Positions 44,501 through 53,030 of a stretch of 64,000 nt of DNA are shown here, piece by piece. The notes beneath the pieces were generated by a model, which ran no database searches, was not told the origin of the DNA, and worked only from the letters and a program-made list of their open reading frames with translations. The position numbers and the translations under genes are program-made. Location of the stretch: NCBI RefSeq assembly GCF_000419765.1, contig NZ_ATTQ01000005.1:124001-188000 (forward strand), in the 5' to 3' direction. Position 1 is the first letter of the stretch. The number at the start of each line of letters is the position of its first letter. This DNA is from Rhizobium mongolense USDA 1844. Its GTDB lineage: Bacteria > Pseudomonadota > Alphaproteobacteria > Rhizobiales > Rhizobiaceae.

Positions 44501-44937
44501 GAGGGCGATTACCCTGCATGCAGGTCGCTGCGAGTCACCGCTGATCCCCATAGCTCAAATCCGAGCAGGAAACGCCGCGCTTCGCACCGGGCACGCAAAG
44601 GCCTTTCTGAAAATCTTTGAAATATTCGATTTAAACAATACCGGAAACGACCGGTTCTCCTGCGGCAACCCGTTGCAATCATTATCTGTTGGCCGAATTA
44701 ACAATCGGTTGCCTGCGAAGTATATGACAAACCGTATATTTCCAGCTATGCCACGTGCACGCGTAGGATGCAAGGCGGCACGCTTCGTGTAAAAGCTTTG
44801 TCAACCTTGATTAATGAGAAGTTAACAGCTTATTGACCCGACTCGCAAATCAGTCTATCCACCGAGTCAGTTTTGATTTTCCCCCATCGTATTGCGTACA
44901 GACATCACCGGAAAAAAGGCGGTGAACGGAGGTTTGT
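44501..44937. other. Intergenic region with a possible promoter
   Basis: A 437-bp divergent spacer. TTGACC (44833-44838) and TATCCA (44856-44861) at 17-bp spacing could be a promoter for the EF-hand gene. No convincing ORF; frames here are shadows of low-complexity DNA. Confidence 0.4.
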
Positions 44938-45267
44938 ATGACTCATGTTTCATCTGTTTCAGAAACGTCTTATGCCTATTTGGCGACCCTTTCGCGGCTG
45001 GACGCGAATGGTGACGGCGTATTGAGCCGCGGGGAGCGTGCAGCTGATGAAAAGCCCGGCATACTCAAGCGGTTCAGTGAAGACGATGCGGGACGCCAGC
45101 CGCGCTCCACGGCTGGCGACAATGTTCTCGCGCTGATGATCGAACTTGGCGATAGCGGCGCCGGGAGCGTTGCGTCGAATTCTCAGGATGCGGCAGGCGA
45201 GAGCGATTACGCCTCCGAACTCTACCGCAATACATACGGCCAGTACGACCTCGACATAGCGTCCTGA
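44938..45267 (+). CDS. Small EF-hand-like protein
   Basis: A 109-residue acidic protein with one EF-hand loop, LDANGDGVLSRGE (residues 21-33), with D, N, D, S and E at the calcium-coordinating positions. The rest is low-complexity, rich in Ala, Ser, Asp and Glu, and probably disordered. There is no signal peptide. A GGAGG site precedes the ATG and a strong terminator follows, so it is a stand-alone unit. Calcium binding is likely but one hand alone often needs a partner. Confidence 0.78.
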   Translation: MTHVSSVSETSYAYLATLSRLDANGDGVLSRGERAADEKPGILKRFSEDDAGRQPRSTAGDNVLALMIELGDSGAGSVASNSQDAAGESDYASELYRNTYGQYDLDIAS

Positions 45268-45289
45268 GCTTGACCTGGAGCAATCGATG

Positions 45290-45319
45290 AAGCCGGCCCC
45301 GAATGGCCGGCTTTTTTTT
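45290..45319 (+). terminator. Rho-independent terminator after the EF-hand gene
   Basis: AAGCCGGCC pairs with GGCCGGCTT around CCGAAT, followed by a run of eight T residues. Confidence 0.92.
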
Positions 45320-45395
45320 GCCTGATCTGCAGCAGGAACACCTTCCTCCATGAGGCGTTGGGAACAATAAGCTCTCAAAAATGGAAGGAATCCGG

Positions 45396-45911
45396 ATGGC
45401 AAGGATAGTCACAATTGCGGCATTCGCCGTTGCCGCAACGGCTTCGATGGCATTTGCGCAGGATAAGCAGACAGCGATTGCAAATTTTGTCGGCGAGGAC
45501 GGCAAGGAGAACGGCCGTGCGACGCTGACGGCTGCGGCCAGCGGCGGCGTATTGATCGAGCTCGAGGTCTCTGGCCTTCCGTCAAACCGATGGGTGGGGT
45601 TCCATATCCACGAAGTCGGCAAATGCGACCCGGCCACCCATCATGAATCGGCAGGCAAACATTTCAATCCGACGGAGGCCGAGCACGGCATCCTGACAGC
45701 CAAGGGTCCGCATGCCGGCGATATGCCGAACCAATTTGTCGACCAGCACGGCGTCCTGCGCGCCCAGGTCTTCAACAGCATGGCCACGCTTGACGGCAAG
45801 GAGGACGGTGTTCGCGGCCGTGCGCTGATGATCCACGCAAATTCGGACGACTATCGCAGTCAGCCGGCGGGCGATGCAGGTGCAAGGCTCGCTTGCGGCG
45901 TTATCGAATGA
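45396..45911 (+). CDS. sodC: Copper/zinc superoxide dismutase
   Basis: Periplasmic enzyme converting superoxide to oxygen and hydrogen peroxide. The 171-residue precursor has a signal peptide (MARIVTIAAFAVAATASMAFA) and Cu/Zn-SOD motifs: WVGFHIHEVGKCD, HHESAGKHFNPTEAEHG, GPHAGDMPN and the C-terminal LACGVIE cysteine for the conserved disulfide. GGAAGGAATCC lies upstream of ATG 45396; the ATG at 45381 lacks a site. Short monocistronic unit. Confidence 0.93.
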   Translation: MARIVTIAAFAVAATASMAFAQDKQTAIANFVGEDGKENGRATLTAAASGGVLIELEVSGLPSNRWVGFHIHEVGKCDPATHHESAGKHFNPTEAEHGILTAKGPHAGDMPNQFVDQHGVLRAQVFNSMATLDGKEDGVRGRALMIHANSDDYRSQPAGDAGARLACGVIE

Positions 45912-45933
45912 AGGGTGGAGGCGCGCCGTCTTC

Positions 45934-46509
45934 TCAACTATAGTAGAAGCGTTCGGCGTACCAGTCCGTCGAAGCCATCGGCTTTTCCTGTGCGACCCAG
46001 CGGGCGATATCGCTTTCCTCCAGCAAATCCGCCGTTGCCTGATCTTCAACGCCGACAAAGATGAGATTGGTATTTTCCCTGAGGCGCGGATCGAGCGTAA
46101 AGCCCATCCGGCTGTCATTGGCGCTGTGAAGCAGGTCCATCCGGACATAGAAGAATTCCGGATGGTAGCTCATGTCGCTTGCCTCGTTGAAGGCATGCGC
46201 GACGTCGATGACCGACTTTGCCGGCCCATTATAGGCCGTGATCGCCTCGTTAAGCCCGAAGGTCGCCCCGTAAAGAGCAGCGGAGCGGGCGGGAATGATG
46301 GTGATTTCGCCGTTCGTCAGATCGATCTGCTGACCGGAAAAGCCGCTGACCTGACCGTCAAGCGTGCCTCGGAAGAAATAGGAGAAGCGCCCGCGCGTCA
46401 GATAGATCGCCTGCCAGCGAAACCGGACATATTCCTCCGACGGCCCCATAAGGTCCTTCAGGGTCAGCAGGCACTGCAGAAACGTATCACGGTAGTTCGG
46501 CAGCCGCAT
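45934..46509 (-). CDS. Conserved protein of unknown function
   Basis: A 191-residue protein without signal peptide or membrane helix. It starts MRLPNYRDTFLQCLLTLKDLMGPSEEYVRFRWQA and ends DWYAERFYYS. The sequence is evenly mixed and shows normal coding bias with a good AAGGAG site before ATG 46509, so it is a real gene. No catalytic motif recognised. It may be a rhizobial lineage-restricted family. It is convergent with sodC and 66 bp from the MscS-type gene. Confidence 0.7.
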   Translation of the reverse strand: MRLPNYRDTFLQCLLTLKDLMGPSEEYVRFRWQAIYLTRGRFSYFFRGTLDGQVSGFSGQQIDLTNGEITIIPARSAALYGATFGLNEAITAYNGPAKSVIDVAHAFNEASDMSYHPEFFYVRMDLLHSANDSRMGFTLDPRLRENTNLIFVGVEDQATADLLEESDIARWVAQEKPMASTDWYAERFYYS

Positions 46510-46575
46510 CGGTCAATCTCCTTGGGAGGGTAACCGATGGAGAGTCAAAACGTTCCGTGCCGGAGTGCCTGTTGC

Positions 46576-47478
46576 CTACCGGCGGGCTTTTCGTTCTGGC
46601 ATTGCAGGCTCTCCGGCTATCATTTCGGCATCGGCGACCGCCGCCGACCCGGACTGTGCTTCGGCGCCGTATAGGGGAATGAGATGCCCGGCCTGATCGA
46701 TGGCGAGCTTGGCACGCTTGATCATGTCGCGGCTCACGCCCCACCAGTCCCCGCTCTTGGCCCAATAGCGCAGCGTGAGACCGATCGTTGCGCCGCTCAT
46801 GCTGTCGATGAAGACGGCCGGGGCTGGCGTTTTCAGGATGCGCGGGTCGGCCTTGGCAAAGCCGAGCAATCGCTCCATGGCGGCATCGGCATCGTCTTCA
46901 TAGGCGAGGCTTATCTTCAACTCGTTCTGGCGCGTTGGTTCCCGGCTGTAGTTGGTGATCGGCGTGTTCCAAAGGATCGAATTCGGAGCGAGCCGATAGA
47001 GCCCGTCAAATGTCTTGAACTCCGTGGCGAAGAGACCGATCTCGCGAACGGTGCCCGAGACGCTGCTCGTCTCGATATATTCCCCAACCCGGAAGGGGCG
47101 CAGGATGAGCAGCATGATACCCGCCGCGATATTCTGCAGCGTTCCCTGCAACGCCAGGCCGATCGCCAGGCCCGCAGCGCCAAGAGCAGCGATGATCGAC
47201 GCAGTCTGAACGCCGAATTGGGCAAGAACCGTGACAAAAACGAGGATCAGCAGAGCATAGCGCAAGACATTTGTGAAAAAACGCGCCAGCGTTTCGTCGA
47301 TGCCACGCACTCGCGACATGCCTTCATAGGCCCAACGGCTCACGAAGCTCGCCATGACCCAGCCGGCGATCAGAAGGATAATCGCTCCGAGGATCGCGAA
47401 CGAGTATTGCACGGCAAGCGCGCTTGCCTCGTTGAGCGCGGTGCGGGTTGCCGCGATGACGTCCGTTGCCTGCTCCAT
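46576..47478 (-). CDS. MscS-family mechanosensitive ion channel
   Basis: A 300-residue small-conductance mechanosensitive channel. Three membrane segments are visible (LAVQYSFAILGAIILLIAGWVMASFV, a second near GIDETLARFFTNVLRYALLILVFVTVLAQFGV, and the pore-lining helix TASIIAALGAAGLAIGLALQGTLQNIAAGIMLLILRPF). The cytoplasmic beta domain (VGEYIETSSVSGTVREIGLFAT; PNSILWNTPITNYS) follows. ATG 47478 is chosen; a TTG upstream would lengthen the N-terminus without a site. Releases osmolytes on osmotic downshock. Confidence 0.93.
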   Translation of the reverse strand: MEQATDVIAATRTALNEASALAVQYSFAILGAIILLIAGWVMASFVSRWAYEGMSRVRGIDETLARFFTNVLRYALLILVFVTVLAQFGVQTASIIAALGAAGLAIGLALQGTLQNIAAGIMLLILRPFRVGEYIETSSVSGTVREIGLFATEFKTFDGLYRLAPNSILWNTPITNYSREPTRQNELKISLAYEDDADAAMERLLGFAKADPRILKTPAPAVFIDSMSGATIGLTLRYWAKSGDWWGVSRDMIKRAKLAIDQAGHLIPLYGAEAQSGSAAVADAEMIAGEPAMPERKARR

Positions 47479-47510
47479 GCCAAAGCTAGATGGGGCAGGC
47501 GGCAGAAGCG

Positions 47511-48041
47511 TCAACCGTCAAATTCTGTCGTCACCGAGAGCACGAAAGGCGCATTGCCATCGGCATCAGCACCGCGTCCGATGGCGCGGACGGCGTCCAC
47601 CAGACGGCCTTTTCTCTGGAGAAGCACATCGCCGATTTCGACGATGCGGGCGTTGGGCGTCGCATAGGGCGAGGCGCTGCGCAGGCGCTTTGCCAGCGCC
47701 ATCTCGTCCTGGTCCGGCGCAAGCCAAAGCGCTGCGATCAGGGCGGCGGCGGGAGAGCGGGAAACTCCCATCCAGCAATGGATCAGCAGAGGCGAGCGCT
47801 GGTCCCAGGCGGCGGCAAAATCGATCAGCTGGCGCACATGCGCCTCCTCAGGTGCGACCAGATTTCCCGTTCCCTTGAAGGCGATGTCGTTCATGTACAG
47901 GAGCAGGTGGCGGTCGGCGGCAATTACGCCGGGCCGGTGGAAGGCCTGTTCCTTTGCCATCAGGCTGATCATTTCCCGCGCGCCGTGGCGAACCGCCATT
48001 TCGGCGATCCGGCAAAGCGGCGAGACGACGATCCTCGTCAT
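47511..48041 (-). CDS. Dual-specificity/tyrosine phosphatase-like protein
   Basis: A 176-residue protein with the P-loop HCWMGVSRSPAAAL, matching H-C-x5-R-S of cysteine phosphatases (nucleophile Cys, Arg), and an upstream acidic region with FHRPGVIAADRHLL. Its ATG overlaps the HD gene stop by 4 bp, and HD overlaps ygfZ, making a tight three-gene run ygfZ-HD-phosphatase. Substrate (phosphotyrosine, lipid or other) unknown. Confidence 0.85.
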   Translation of the reverse strand: MTRIVVSPLCRIAEMAVRHGAREMISLMAKEQAFHRPGVIAADRHLLLYMNDIAFKGTGNLVAPEEAHVRQLIDFAAAWDQRSPLLIHCWMGVSRSPAAALIAALWLAPDQDEMALAKRLRSASPYATPNARIVEIGDVLLQRKGRLVDAVRAIGRGADADGNAPFVLSVTTEFDG

Positions 48042-48643
48042 GGTTTCGCGCTCCTCCGCATCGTCTCGATCGCCTCGAAGCGCTCGCAGAAGAGCCTCTG
48101 TGCCTCCAGCGCCGGAAGCGGCTCGATCAACAGCATGTCCTTGCTGATGCCGCGCGGCTGGCCGAAGAATTTTCGGGCTTCGACAGGCGTGAAGCCGGCC
48201 AGGCAGGTCGCCTCGAAATAGGCCGCGATCGTATCGGCCTTCTTGATCTTGTCCTTGAGTTCCCGTGACGGGTGCGGCGGCAGGCCGAAGCGCAGGTGAA
48301 CCGCCGCCTCGAGACGCTTCTCCACGGCCTTATAGCCGCCGCCGACGACTGATTTGAACGGCGAAATCATGTCGCCGATCACATATTCCGGGGCATCGTG
48401 CAGCAGCGCCATCATGCAATCGTCCGGCGTCGCATCGTTGAAGCGCCGGAAGATGTCCTCGACGACGAGGCAGTGCTGGGCGACGGAGAAGGCATGGTTC
48501 CCGCAGGTCTGGCCGTTCCAACGCGCCACACGCGCGAGGCCGTGGGCGATATCGGTGAGTTCGACATCGAGCGGCGAGGGGTCGAGCAGATCCAGGCGTC
48601 GGCCAGACAGCATGCGCTGCCATGCGCGCGGCTCCTTGCTCAC
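48038..48643 (-). CDS. HD-domain protein, YfbR-like nucleotidase
   Basis: A 201-residue HD protein similar to YfbR 5'-nucleotidases: WNGQTCGNHAFSVAQHCLVVEDIF, MMALLHDAPEYVIGDM (His-Asp pair and following Glu), FGLPPHPSREL and IKKADTIAAYFEAT. The GTG start at 48643 overlaps the ygfZ stop as GTGA. Translation is therefore coupled. Probably hydrolyses deoxyribonucleoside monophosphates. Its neighbours do not reveal more. Confidence 0.85.
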   Translation of the reverse strand: MSKEPRAWQRMLSGRRLDLLDPSPLDVELTDIAHGLARVARWNGQTCGNHAFSVAQHCLVVEDIFRRFNDATPDDCMMALLHDAPEYVIGDMISPFKSVVGGGYKAVEKRLEAAVHLRFGLPPHPSRELKDKIKKADTIAAYFEATCLAGFTPVEARKFFGQPRGISKDMLLIEPLPALEAQRLFCERFEAIETMRRSAKP

Positions 48644-49479
48644 GCGTTCGCCTCGTCGGCGCTCGCAGGGAAGCTGAGGCCGGACCAGGGCGGCAGGCTT
48701 AACGAAACGGTCGTCTCTCCCGCCAGCAGCGGAATGCCGCTTGCGATGGCTTCGCCGACGCGATCGATGCGGACGATCGCAAGCCCATTGCTGCCGACGA
48801 CGGTGCCCAAAGCGCCGACCGGCTTTCCGGCAGCGGTGATCTCGGTCCCCGTGACGGGCAGATCGGCATCGGCGCTGACCGATACGACACGCCGGCGCGC
48901 GGTGCCGCGATGCTGCATGCGGGAAACCACCTCCTGACCGACATAGCATCCCTTCCTGAAGGAAAGACCACCGTTCAGATCCAGCAGCACGTCATGCGGA
49001 AACGCGTCCTGGAGGGCGAAATCCGCACCGGAAATCGCAACGCCATACGCAGCGCGCAGGGCATCATAAAGCATGGCATCCGCCGTGCCATGATTGCCGC
49101 GGCGGCGCACAAGCACCCTCCCGGCCTTCGCAAAGCGGCTGTCGGCCACGCCTTCCGCGGCCTCTTCGTCCCAGGACACGGTAACGCCTTGCTCTTCGAC
49201 CGGTTCAAGTGTCACAACGGCGTGCAGTTTGTACATGGCCAGCCGCTTCAAGAGCGCATCCCGCTGGCCGACGTCCGTCTCGATGATGAAATCGGTACCC
49301 TCGCGCCAGATCATGAAGTCGAACAGGATCTTGCCCTGCGGCGTCAGCAGCGCGCCCGGCCGGGCTTCGCTTGCGGAAAGCGAGACGATGTCGGTCGTAA
49401 TGAGATTGTGCAGAAAGGCTTCGGCGTCAGCCCCGCTGACGCGGATAAGCGCGCGATCCTTCAGAAAGACGGCTGGCAT
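48640..49479 (-). CDS. ygfZ: Folate-binding YgfZ-like protein (iron-sulfur cluster factor)
   Basis: A 279-residue GcvT-fold protein with the YgfZ signature LSFRKGCYVGQEVVSRMQHRG (conserved KGCYxGQE Cys). The N-terminus reads FLKDRALIRVSGADAEAFLHNLITTDI. It uses tetrahydrofolate to help maintain certain Fe-S enzymes such as MiaB. It is the first gene of a tightly overlapped run with the HD and phosphatase genes. A rhizobial YgfZ of this size is standard. Confidence 0.93.
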   Translation of the reverse strand: MPAVFLKDRALIRVSGADAEAFLHNLITTDIVSLSASEARPGALLTPQGKILFDFMIWREGTDFIIETDVGQRDALLKRLAMYKLHAVVTLEPVEEQGVTVSWDEEAAEGVADSRFAKAGRVLVRRRGNHGTADAMLYDALRAAYGVAISGADFALQDAFPHDVLLDLNGGLSFRKGCYVGQEVVSRMQHRGTARRRVVSVSADADLPVTGTEITAAGKPVGALGTVVGSNGLAIVRIDRVGEAIASGIPLLAGETTVSLSLPPWSGLSFPASADEANA

Positions 49480-49557
49480 GGTGGAACCTGTCGCGTTCGT
49501 TATCGCTCAGAAGTAAGTGTTCCGTGCGCTGGCTGCAAGCCGGATTGAAAGCCAAGC

Positions 49558-50301
49558 TCAGTCGCCGGCCGTGAAGAACTTCCATTTCCCGGCGGGCGTA
49601 ATGCCGAGACGGTAAAAATTGTAGCCGCCGAATTCCTGCATGTCGGAAAGGTCGCCCGCAGTGACGATGCGCAACAGTTCCACGCGTTCCGGCGGGGTCA
49701 GAGCCTTCAAATCCTTCTCGGCGAAATAAGGCCAGACATACATCTCGTCCGGCGTGCCTGCGCCGACATGCACGAAACCGGTCGAGATCACGTCGAGCAA
49801 GATTGCGAGGATCTCGTCGCCGTCCGGGTCACCCGATAGATCTTTCAGCGTGCCGATCGGGTCGTCCGTCGGTTCGCCCACTGACACTTGCGTCTGTTCG
49901 GCACCGGTGCCGAAGAGCGGCCGCAGGCGCTCCAGGTCGCCGGATGCCGCGGCTTCTACGATCTGCTCGCGCATGCGGCGCACCGGCTCCGGCACCTTGC
50001 TGATGTCGTAGATTACTTCGACAGGCTTCGAATCGTCACTCGCGCCGGGCGTCGTGTCGCTGCCTTGGTCCTTGCTGACGAGGGGATCTGGCATCGGCAC
50101 GCCCGGAGACGTTGAAGACGGTGTCTGGGACTGTCCGGAATTTTTCTGATCGGCCGCCTGCGGATCGGCTTGGCCCGGAATCTTCTGGAGTTCAGAAAGA
50201 GCATTTGCCGAAGGAGCCGCCAGAATGCCGGCGCTGAGACAAACAGCGAGCAGGAGCGGCGCGATCGAAAGCCGCGGTTCGGTGTCCTTACCGGTACGCA
50301 T
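49558..50301 (-). CDS. Exported protein of unknown function
   Basis: A 247-residue protein with a signal-like N-terminus (APLLLAVCLSAGILAAPSANA), a proline/serine/glutamine-rich linker (residues about 40-95) and a folded C-terminal part (KVPEPVRRMREQIVEAAASGDLERLRPLF, then DPDGDEILAILLDVISTG; EMYVWPYFAEKDL). The C-terminal part resembles small domains found in rhizobial exported proteins. No function recognised. It is followed at 12 bp by the next small gene on the same strand. Confidence 0.75.
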   Translation of the reverse strand: MRTGKDTEPRLSIAPLLLAVCLSAGILAAPSANALSELQKIPGQADPQAADQKNSGQSQTPSSTSPGVPMPDPLVSKDQGSDTTPGASDDSKPVEVIYDISKVPEPVRRMREQIVEAAASGDLERLRPLFGTGAEQTQVSVGEPTDDPIGTLKDLSGDPDGDEILAILLDVISTGFVHVGAGTPDEMYVWPYFAEKDLKALTPPERVELLRIVTAGDLSDMQEFGGYNFYRLGITPAGKWKFFTAGD

Positions 50302-50312
50302 GGGACTCTCTA

Positions 50313-50591
50313 TTATTGCAGGGTGCGGTTCGGAGAAAATTCGCCACCCAGCATACGTTCGCGCAACGAATCAAGCAGCGCCTCTGCACCCTTTTCGCCA
50401 TGGCGGCGGATCGTTTCGCGCAGCGCTTGCACGATTGCCGTGTCGGCAATGATCTCTGGCTCGATACCGTCAGCCATACCGTCGGCCCAGGCTTCGTTGT
50501 GGTACTCCAGAGCCGCCTGCATCTTTTCGTGGACGATCATGTCGTCGATGTCATTGAGGCTTGGTTCCATCATCTCTTCCTCAAATTGCAT
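50313..50591 (-). CDS. Small acidic protein of unknown function
   Basis: A 92-residue acidic protein starting MQFEEEMMEPSLNDIDDMIVHEKMQAALEYHNEAW and rich in Glu, Asp, Met and Ala, mostly helical. Normal coding bias and a location 12 bp upstream of the exported protein gene on the same strand suggest an operon. No family recognised. Confidence 0.7.
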   Translation of the reverse strand: MQFEEEMMEPSLNDIDDMIVHEKMQAALEYHNEAWADGMADGIEPEIIADTAIVQALRETIRRHGEKGAEALLDSLRERMLGGEFSPNRTLQ

Positions 50592-50670
50592 GCCTTACTG
50601 CCTGGTTAACAACTCTATCAGCCTTTTCCCAAAACGACACGTGCGCGAGTGAAAACAGGTTAATTTATCC

Positions 50671-51102
50671 CTAATTTCCAAAGCGCGAGGTAATTTCTGT
50701 GGCGAGTGTTGCACCTTCGTTACGGTAGCGCTCTTCTGCCACGATGGCTGATGAAGTGCAATCGGTGTAGACCGAAGCAAAAGCGCGGTAGCCGCGGTTG
50801 AACGCCGCCGTCAGCTTTTCCTTCCGCTGCGGTTCGTCTTTCGTCTCCGAATCCAGCAGCTTTTGCATGTCGCTTCGCCATTCGCCGCCGTCTGGCGCCT
50901 TGCAGAGCGTGCGCAGGTAGTGGACCGAGCCGATCACCTCCGCCAGCCGCGAAAGCTTGTCGTCGTAAGGCACGGCAACGGGCGCTGCCGGCACGGCTTC
51001 GGGGACCGCCGGCGGAGCCTTGTCCTGCGCCCATCCCGCAGCCGCTAATGCCGAACCGGCGCAGACAAAGAGAGACAGAAAAACGCGTTGAACGGGAATC
51101 AT
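50671..51102 (-). CDS. TIGR02301-family secreted protein
   Basis: A 143-residue protein with a signal peptide (MIPVQRVFLSLFVCAGSALAAAGWAQ), a Pro/Ala linker and the family core KLSRLAEVIGSVHYLRTLCKAPDGGEWRSDMQKLLDSE, then AFNRGYRAFASVYTDCTSSAIVAEERYRNEGATLA. Two cysteines (LRTLC, YTDC) may pair in the periplasm. TIGR02301 proteins are confined to alphaproteobacteria and uncharacterised. Divergently oriented relatives are not seen nearby. Confidence 0.88.
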   Translation of the reverse strand: MIPVQRVFLSLFVCAGSALAAAGWAQDKAPPAVPEAVPAAPVAVPYDDKLSRLAEVIGSVHYLRTLCKAPDGGEWRSDMQKLLDSETKDEPQRKEKLTAAFNRGYRAFASVYTDCTSSAIVAEERYRNEGATLATEITSRFGN

Positions 51103-51162
51103 GTTGCTAGATGATACCTGCGCCGTGACCGGAACAAGGCAGGCTGATGACTATCCACGCCG

Positions 51163-51579
51163 TTATTGTTGCACGGAGAGCCGTTCGGCACATTCAAGCA
51201 CCGACTGCGGCACCGGCAAGCGGCGGATTTCCTCGACGGTGTACCAGCCGAGAGCGGCTGCGTCGTCCGACGCCTCGGCCACCGCTTGCTCGTCAGCCTC
51301 AACGGTGAAGACTGAAAGGAGAAAGTGGCTGCTGACGCTGCCGTCGCCGGCATGGGCCTTCAGGTCGTAGGTCGCAAAGAGCTGCGGGCTATAGGCGCGG
51401 ATGCCGGTTTCCTCCTCAAATTCGCGCAGCGCCGTTTGATCAGGCGTCTCGCCATCCTCCGCCCGGCCGCCGGGAAAGGCATACATATCCGCAGACGGCG
51501 GGTTGCGGCGGAGCACGAGGAGAAAGCGGCCGTCGCGCTCGAGGATCGCTGAAGACGCGGCTCTTGGTTTTGAAGTCAT
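51163..51579 (-). CDS. NUDIX hydrolase
   Basis: A 138-residue protein with a complete Nudix box, [24 protein letters not shown] (G-x5-E-x7-REUxEExGU; residues about 42-64), the metal-binding catalytic helix. The ATG at 51579 is chosen; a GTG six codons earlier is possible. It is transcribed away from the damaged ynfA-like gene. It probably cleaves nucleoside diphosphate linkages; the substrate is not predictable. Confidence 0.9.
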   Translation of the reverse strand: MTSKPRAASSAILERDGRFLLVLRRNPPSADMYAFPGGRAEDGETPDQTALREFEEETGIRAYSPQLFATYDLKAHAGDGSVSSHFLLSVFTVEADEQAVAEASDDAAALGWYTVEEIRRLPVPQSVLECAERLSVQQ

Positions 51580-51661
51580 GACTTGCCGTCTCTTCACTCA
51601 GCCGGGATTTCCGTATTCTCGTTTTGAATATTCAATCGCCGATTCGAAGGGAAGGGGCACC

Positions 51662-51984
51662 CTGACCTATATCATCTACGCTTTTGCAGCACTCTTCGAA
51701 ATCGCGGGCGGCTTTGCCTTCTGGGCCTGGCTGAGGCTGGGCAAGCCGATTGGGTGGCTCGCGCCGGGCATGGTCGCGCTTGCCCTCTTCGCCTGGCTTC
51801 TGACACTGGTGCCGAGCGAGGCGGCCGGGCGCAACCTTCGCGGCCTATGGCGGCATTTATATCGTCGCATCGCTTGTCTGGCTGTGGCTTGCGGAAAAAC
51901 CGTGTTCCGGACCGCTGGGATATCGGCGGGGCGGCCGCCTGCCTTGCCGGAACGGCGATCCTTCTCTTCGGGCCGCGCAGCTAG
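51662..51984 (+). pseudogene. YnfA/UPF0060 small membrane protein gene, broken by two frameshifts
   Basis: The first frame reads [20 protein letters not shown], then [12 protein letters not shown] through [17 protein letters not shown], a close match to UPF0060/YnfA. One extra A in AA at 51833-51834 shifts the frame. The next frame gives [22 protein letters not shown], and a second extra A in the AAAAA at 51895-51899 shifts again to [11 protein letters not shown] and [14 protein letters not shown], ending at TAG 51982-51984. Without the two bases it would be 106 codons plus the stop (319 bp of sense from 51662), the normal length. No ATG, GTG or TTG is in frame close to the start (CTG at 51662). 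Confidence 0.85.
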
Positions 51985-52028
51985 GGTTGCGCCTTGACCG
52001 TTGCGAAACAGGGTGCAAAGACAACGTC

Positions 52029-52790
52029 ATGTGCGGACGCTATGCATTGACGCTGACCCCGGAGGAATTGAAGGAGATACTTGGGCTGCTGGAGCTCGGG
52101 GACTTTCCCGCGCGCTACAATATTGCGCCGACGCAGCCGATCCTCGTCGTCGTTTCCGGCGAAGCGCAGGGGCGTGGCAGCAATCTCCCGGATCGCCGCG
52201 CCGTGCTGGTGCGCTGGGGTTTCACGCCGTCCTGGGTCAAGGATCCGAAGGAATTTCCGCTGCTCATCAATGCGCGGGCCGAAACCGCAATCGGCAAAGC
52301 ATCCTTCCGCGCCGCGATGCGCCATCGCCGTGTCCTCGTCCCGGCTTCCGGCTTTTATGAATGGCATCGTCCCTCGAAAGAAAGCGGCGAAAAATCCCAG
52401 GCTTACTGGATCAGGCCCCGCCGCGGCGGCGTGGTTGCCTTCGCCGGCCTGATGGAGACCTGGTCGTCGGCCGACGGTTCGGAAGTCGATACGGGCGCGA
52501 TCCTGACCACGGCGGCCAACGCTTCCATCGCAACCATCCATGACCGCATGCCGGTCGTCATCAAGCCGGAGGATTTCGCCGGCTGGCTCGACTGCAAGAC
52601 GCAGGAACCGCGCGATGTCGCCGGTCTGATGCAGCCGGCGGACGAGGATTTCTTCGAAGCGATCCCCGTCGCAGACAAGGTCAACAAGGTCGCCAACATG
52701 GGAGCCGATCTGCAGACGCCCGTGGTGATCGAGACGCTGCCGAAATCGCCCGGCAAGAAAGCTGGCGACGGCCAGCTTAGCTTCTTCTGA
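52029..52790 (+). CDS. SOS response-associated peptidase, YedK/HMCES family
   Basis: A 253-residue SRAP protein that crosslinks to abasic sites in single-stranded DNA through its N-terminal cysteine. All key residues are present: Cys2 (MCGRYALT), Asn81 (LLINARAET), Glu111 (SGFYEWHR) and His171 (TIHDRMPV). ATG 52029 exposes Cys2 after methionine removal, so the longer frame from 51987 is wrong. It is intact but lies between two damaged genes. Confidence 0.96.
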   Translation: MCGRYALTLTPEELKEILGLLELGDFPARYNIAPTQPILVVVSGEAQGRGSNLPDRRAVLVRWGFTPSWVKDPKEFPLLINARAETAIGKASFRAAMRHRRVLVPASGFYEWHRPSKESGEKSQAYWIRPRRGGVVAFAGLMETWSSADGSEVDTGAILTTAANASIATIHDRMPVVIKPEDFAGWLDCKTQEPRDVAGLMQPADEDFFEAIPVADKVNKVANMGADLQTPVVIETLPKSPGKKAGDGQLSFF

Positions 52791-52844
52791 AACCCCATAT
52801 CATTCAGCATTTTCCTGAAACCCAATGTTCTCGATCACGGCTGC

Positions 52845-53030
52845 CCTTTCGGGTTTGGGTTCGGACAGGATCGCCTACGGGCTGCCGTCGCGTCGTTCCT
52901 CTGGTTTTTTGGCGCGTCTGCTGCAGCTGGTATTCGCCCCGCCGCGTGGCGGGTTCTCGATGTCATCATCGGTATCGTCCCGAGCCTGCCGGCGATCAGC
53001 CTGCTCGTTCGCATCTTCCGTCCGGCTTAG
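52845..53030 (+). pseudogene. Remnant of a LysE/ArgO-type amino acid exporter (C-terminus only)
   Basis: Two frames together read SGLGSDRIAYG, then after a shift near 52870-52890 AAVASFLWFFGASAA, AAWRVLDVIIGIV, then AISLLVRIFRPA and a TAG at 53028-53030. This resembles the last third of LysE/ArgO exporters (ASFxWFF; RVLDxxIxxV). The first two-thirds of such a gene, about 130 codons, are absent and the SRAP gene occupies that space. The minus-strand small gene ends inside its last codons. Confidence 0.6.

Noticed and set aside
44555..44773. 72-codon minus-strand frame upstream of the GGDEF/EAL gene
   Set aside because: No ribosome binding site, no family match, and low-complexity spacer sequence.
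45290..45319. Hairpin initially considered as a repeat element
   Set aside because: Perfect stem followed by eight T residues is explained fully by an intrinsic terminator.
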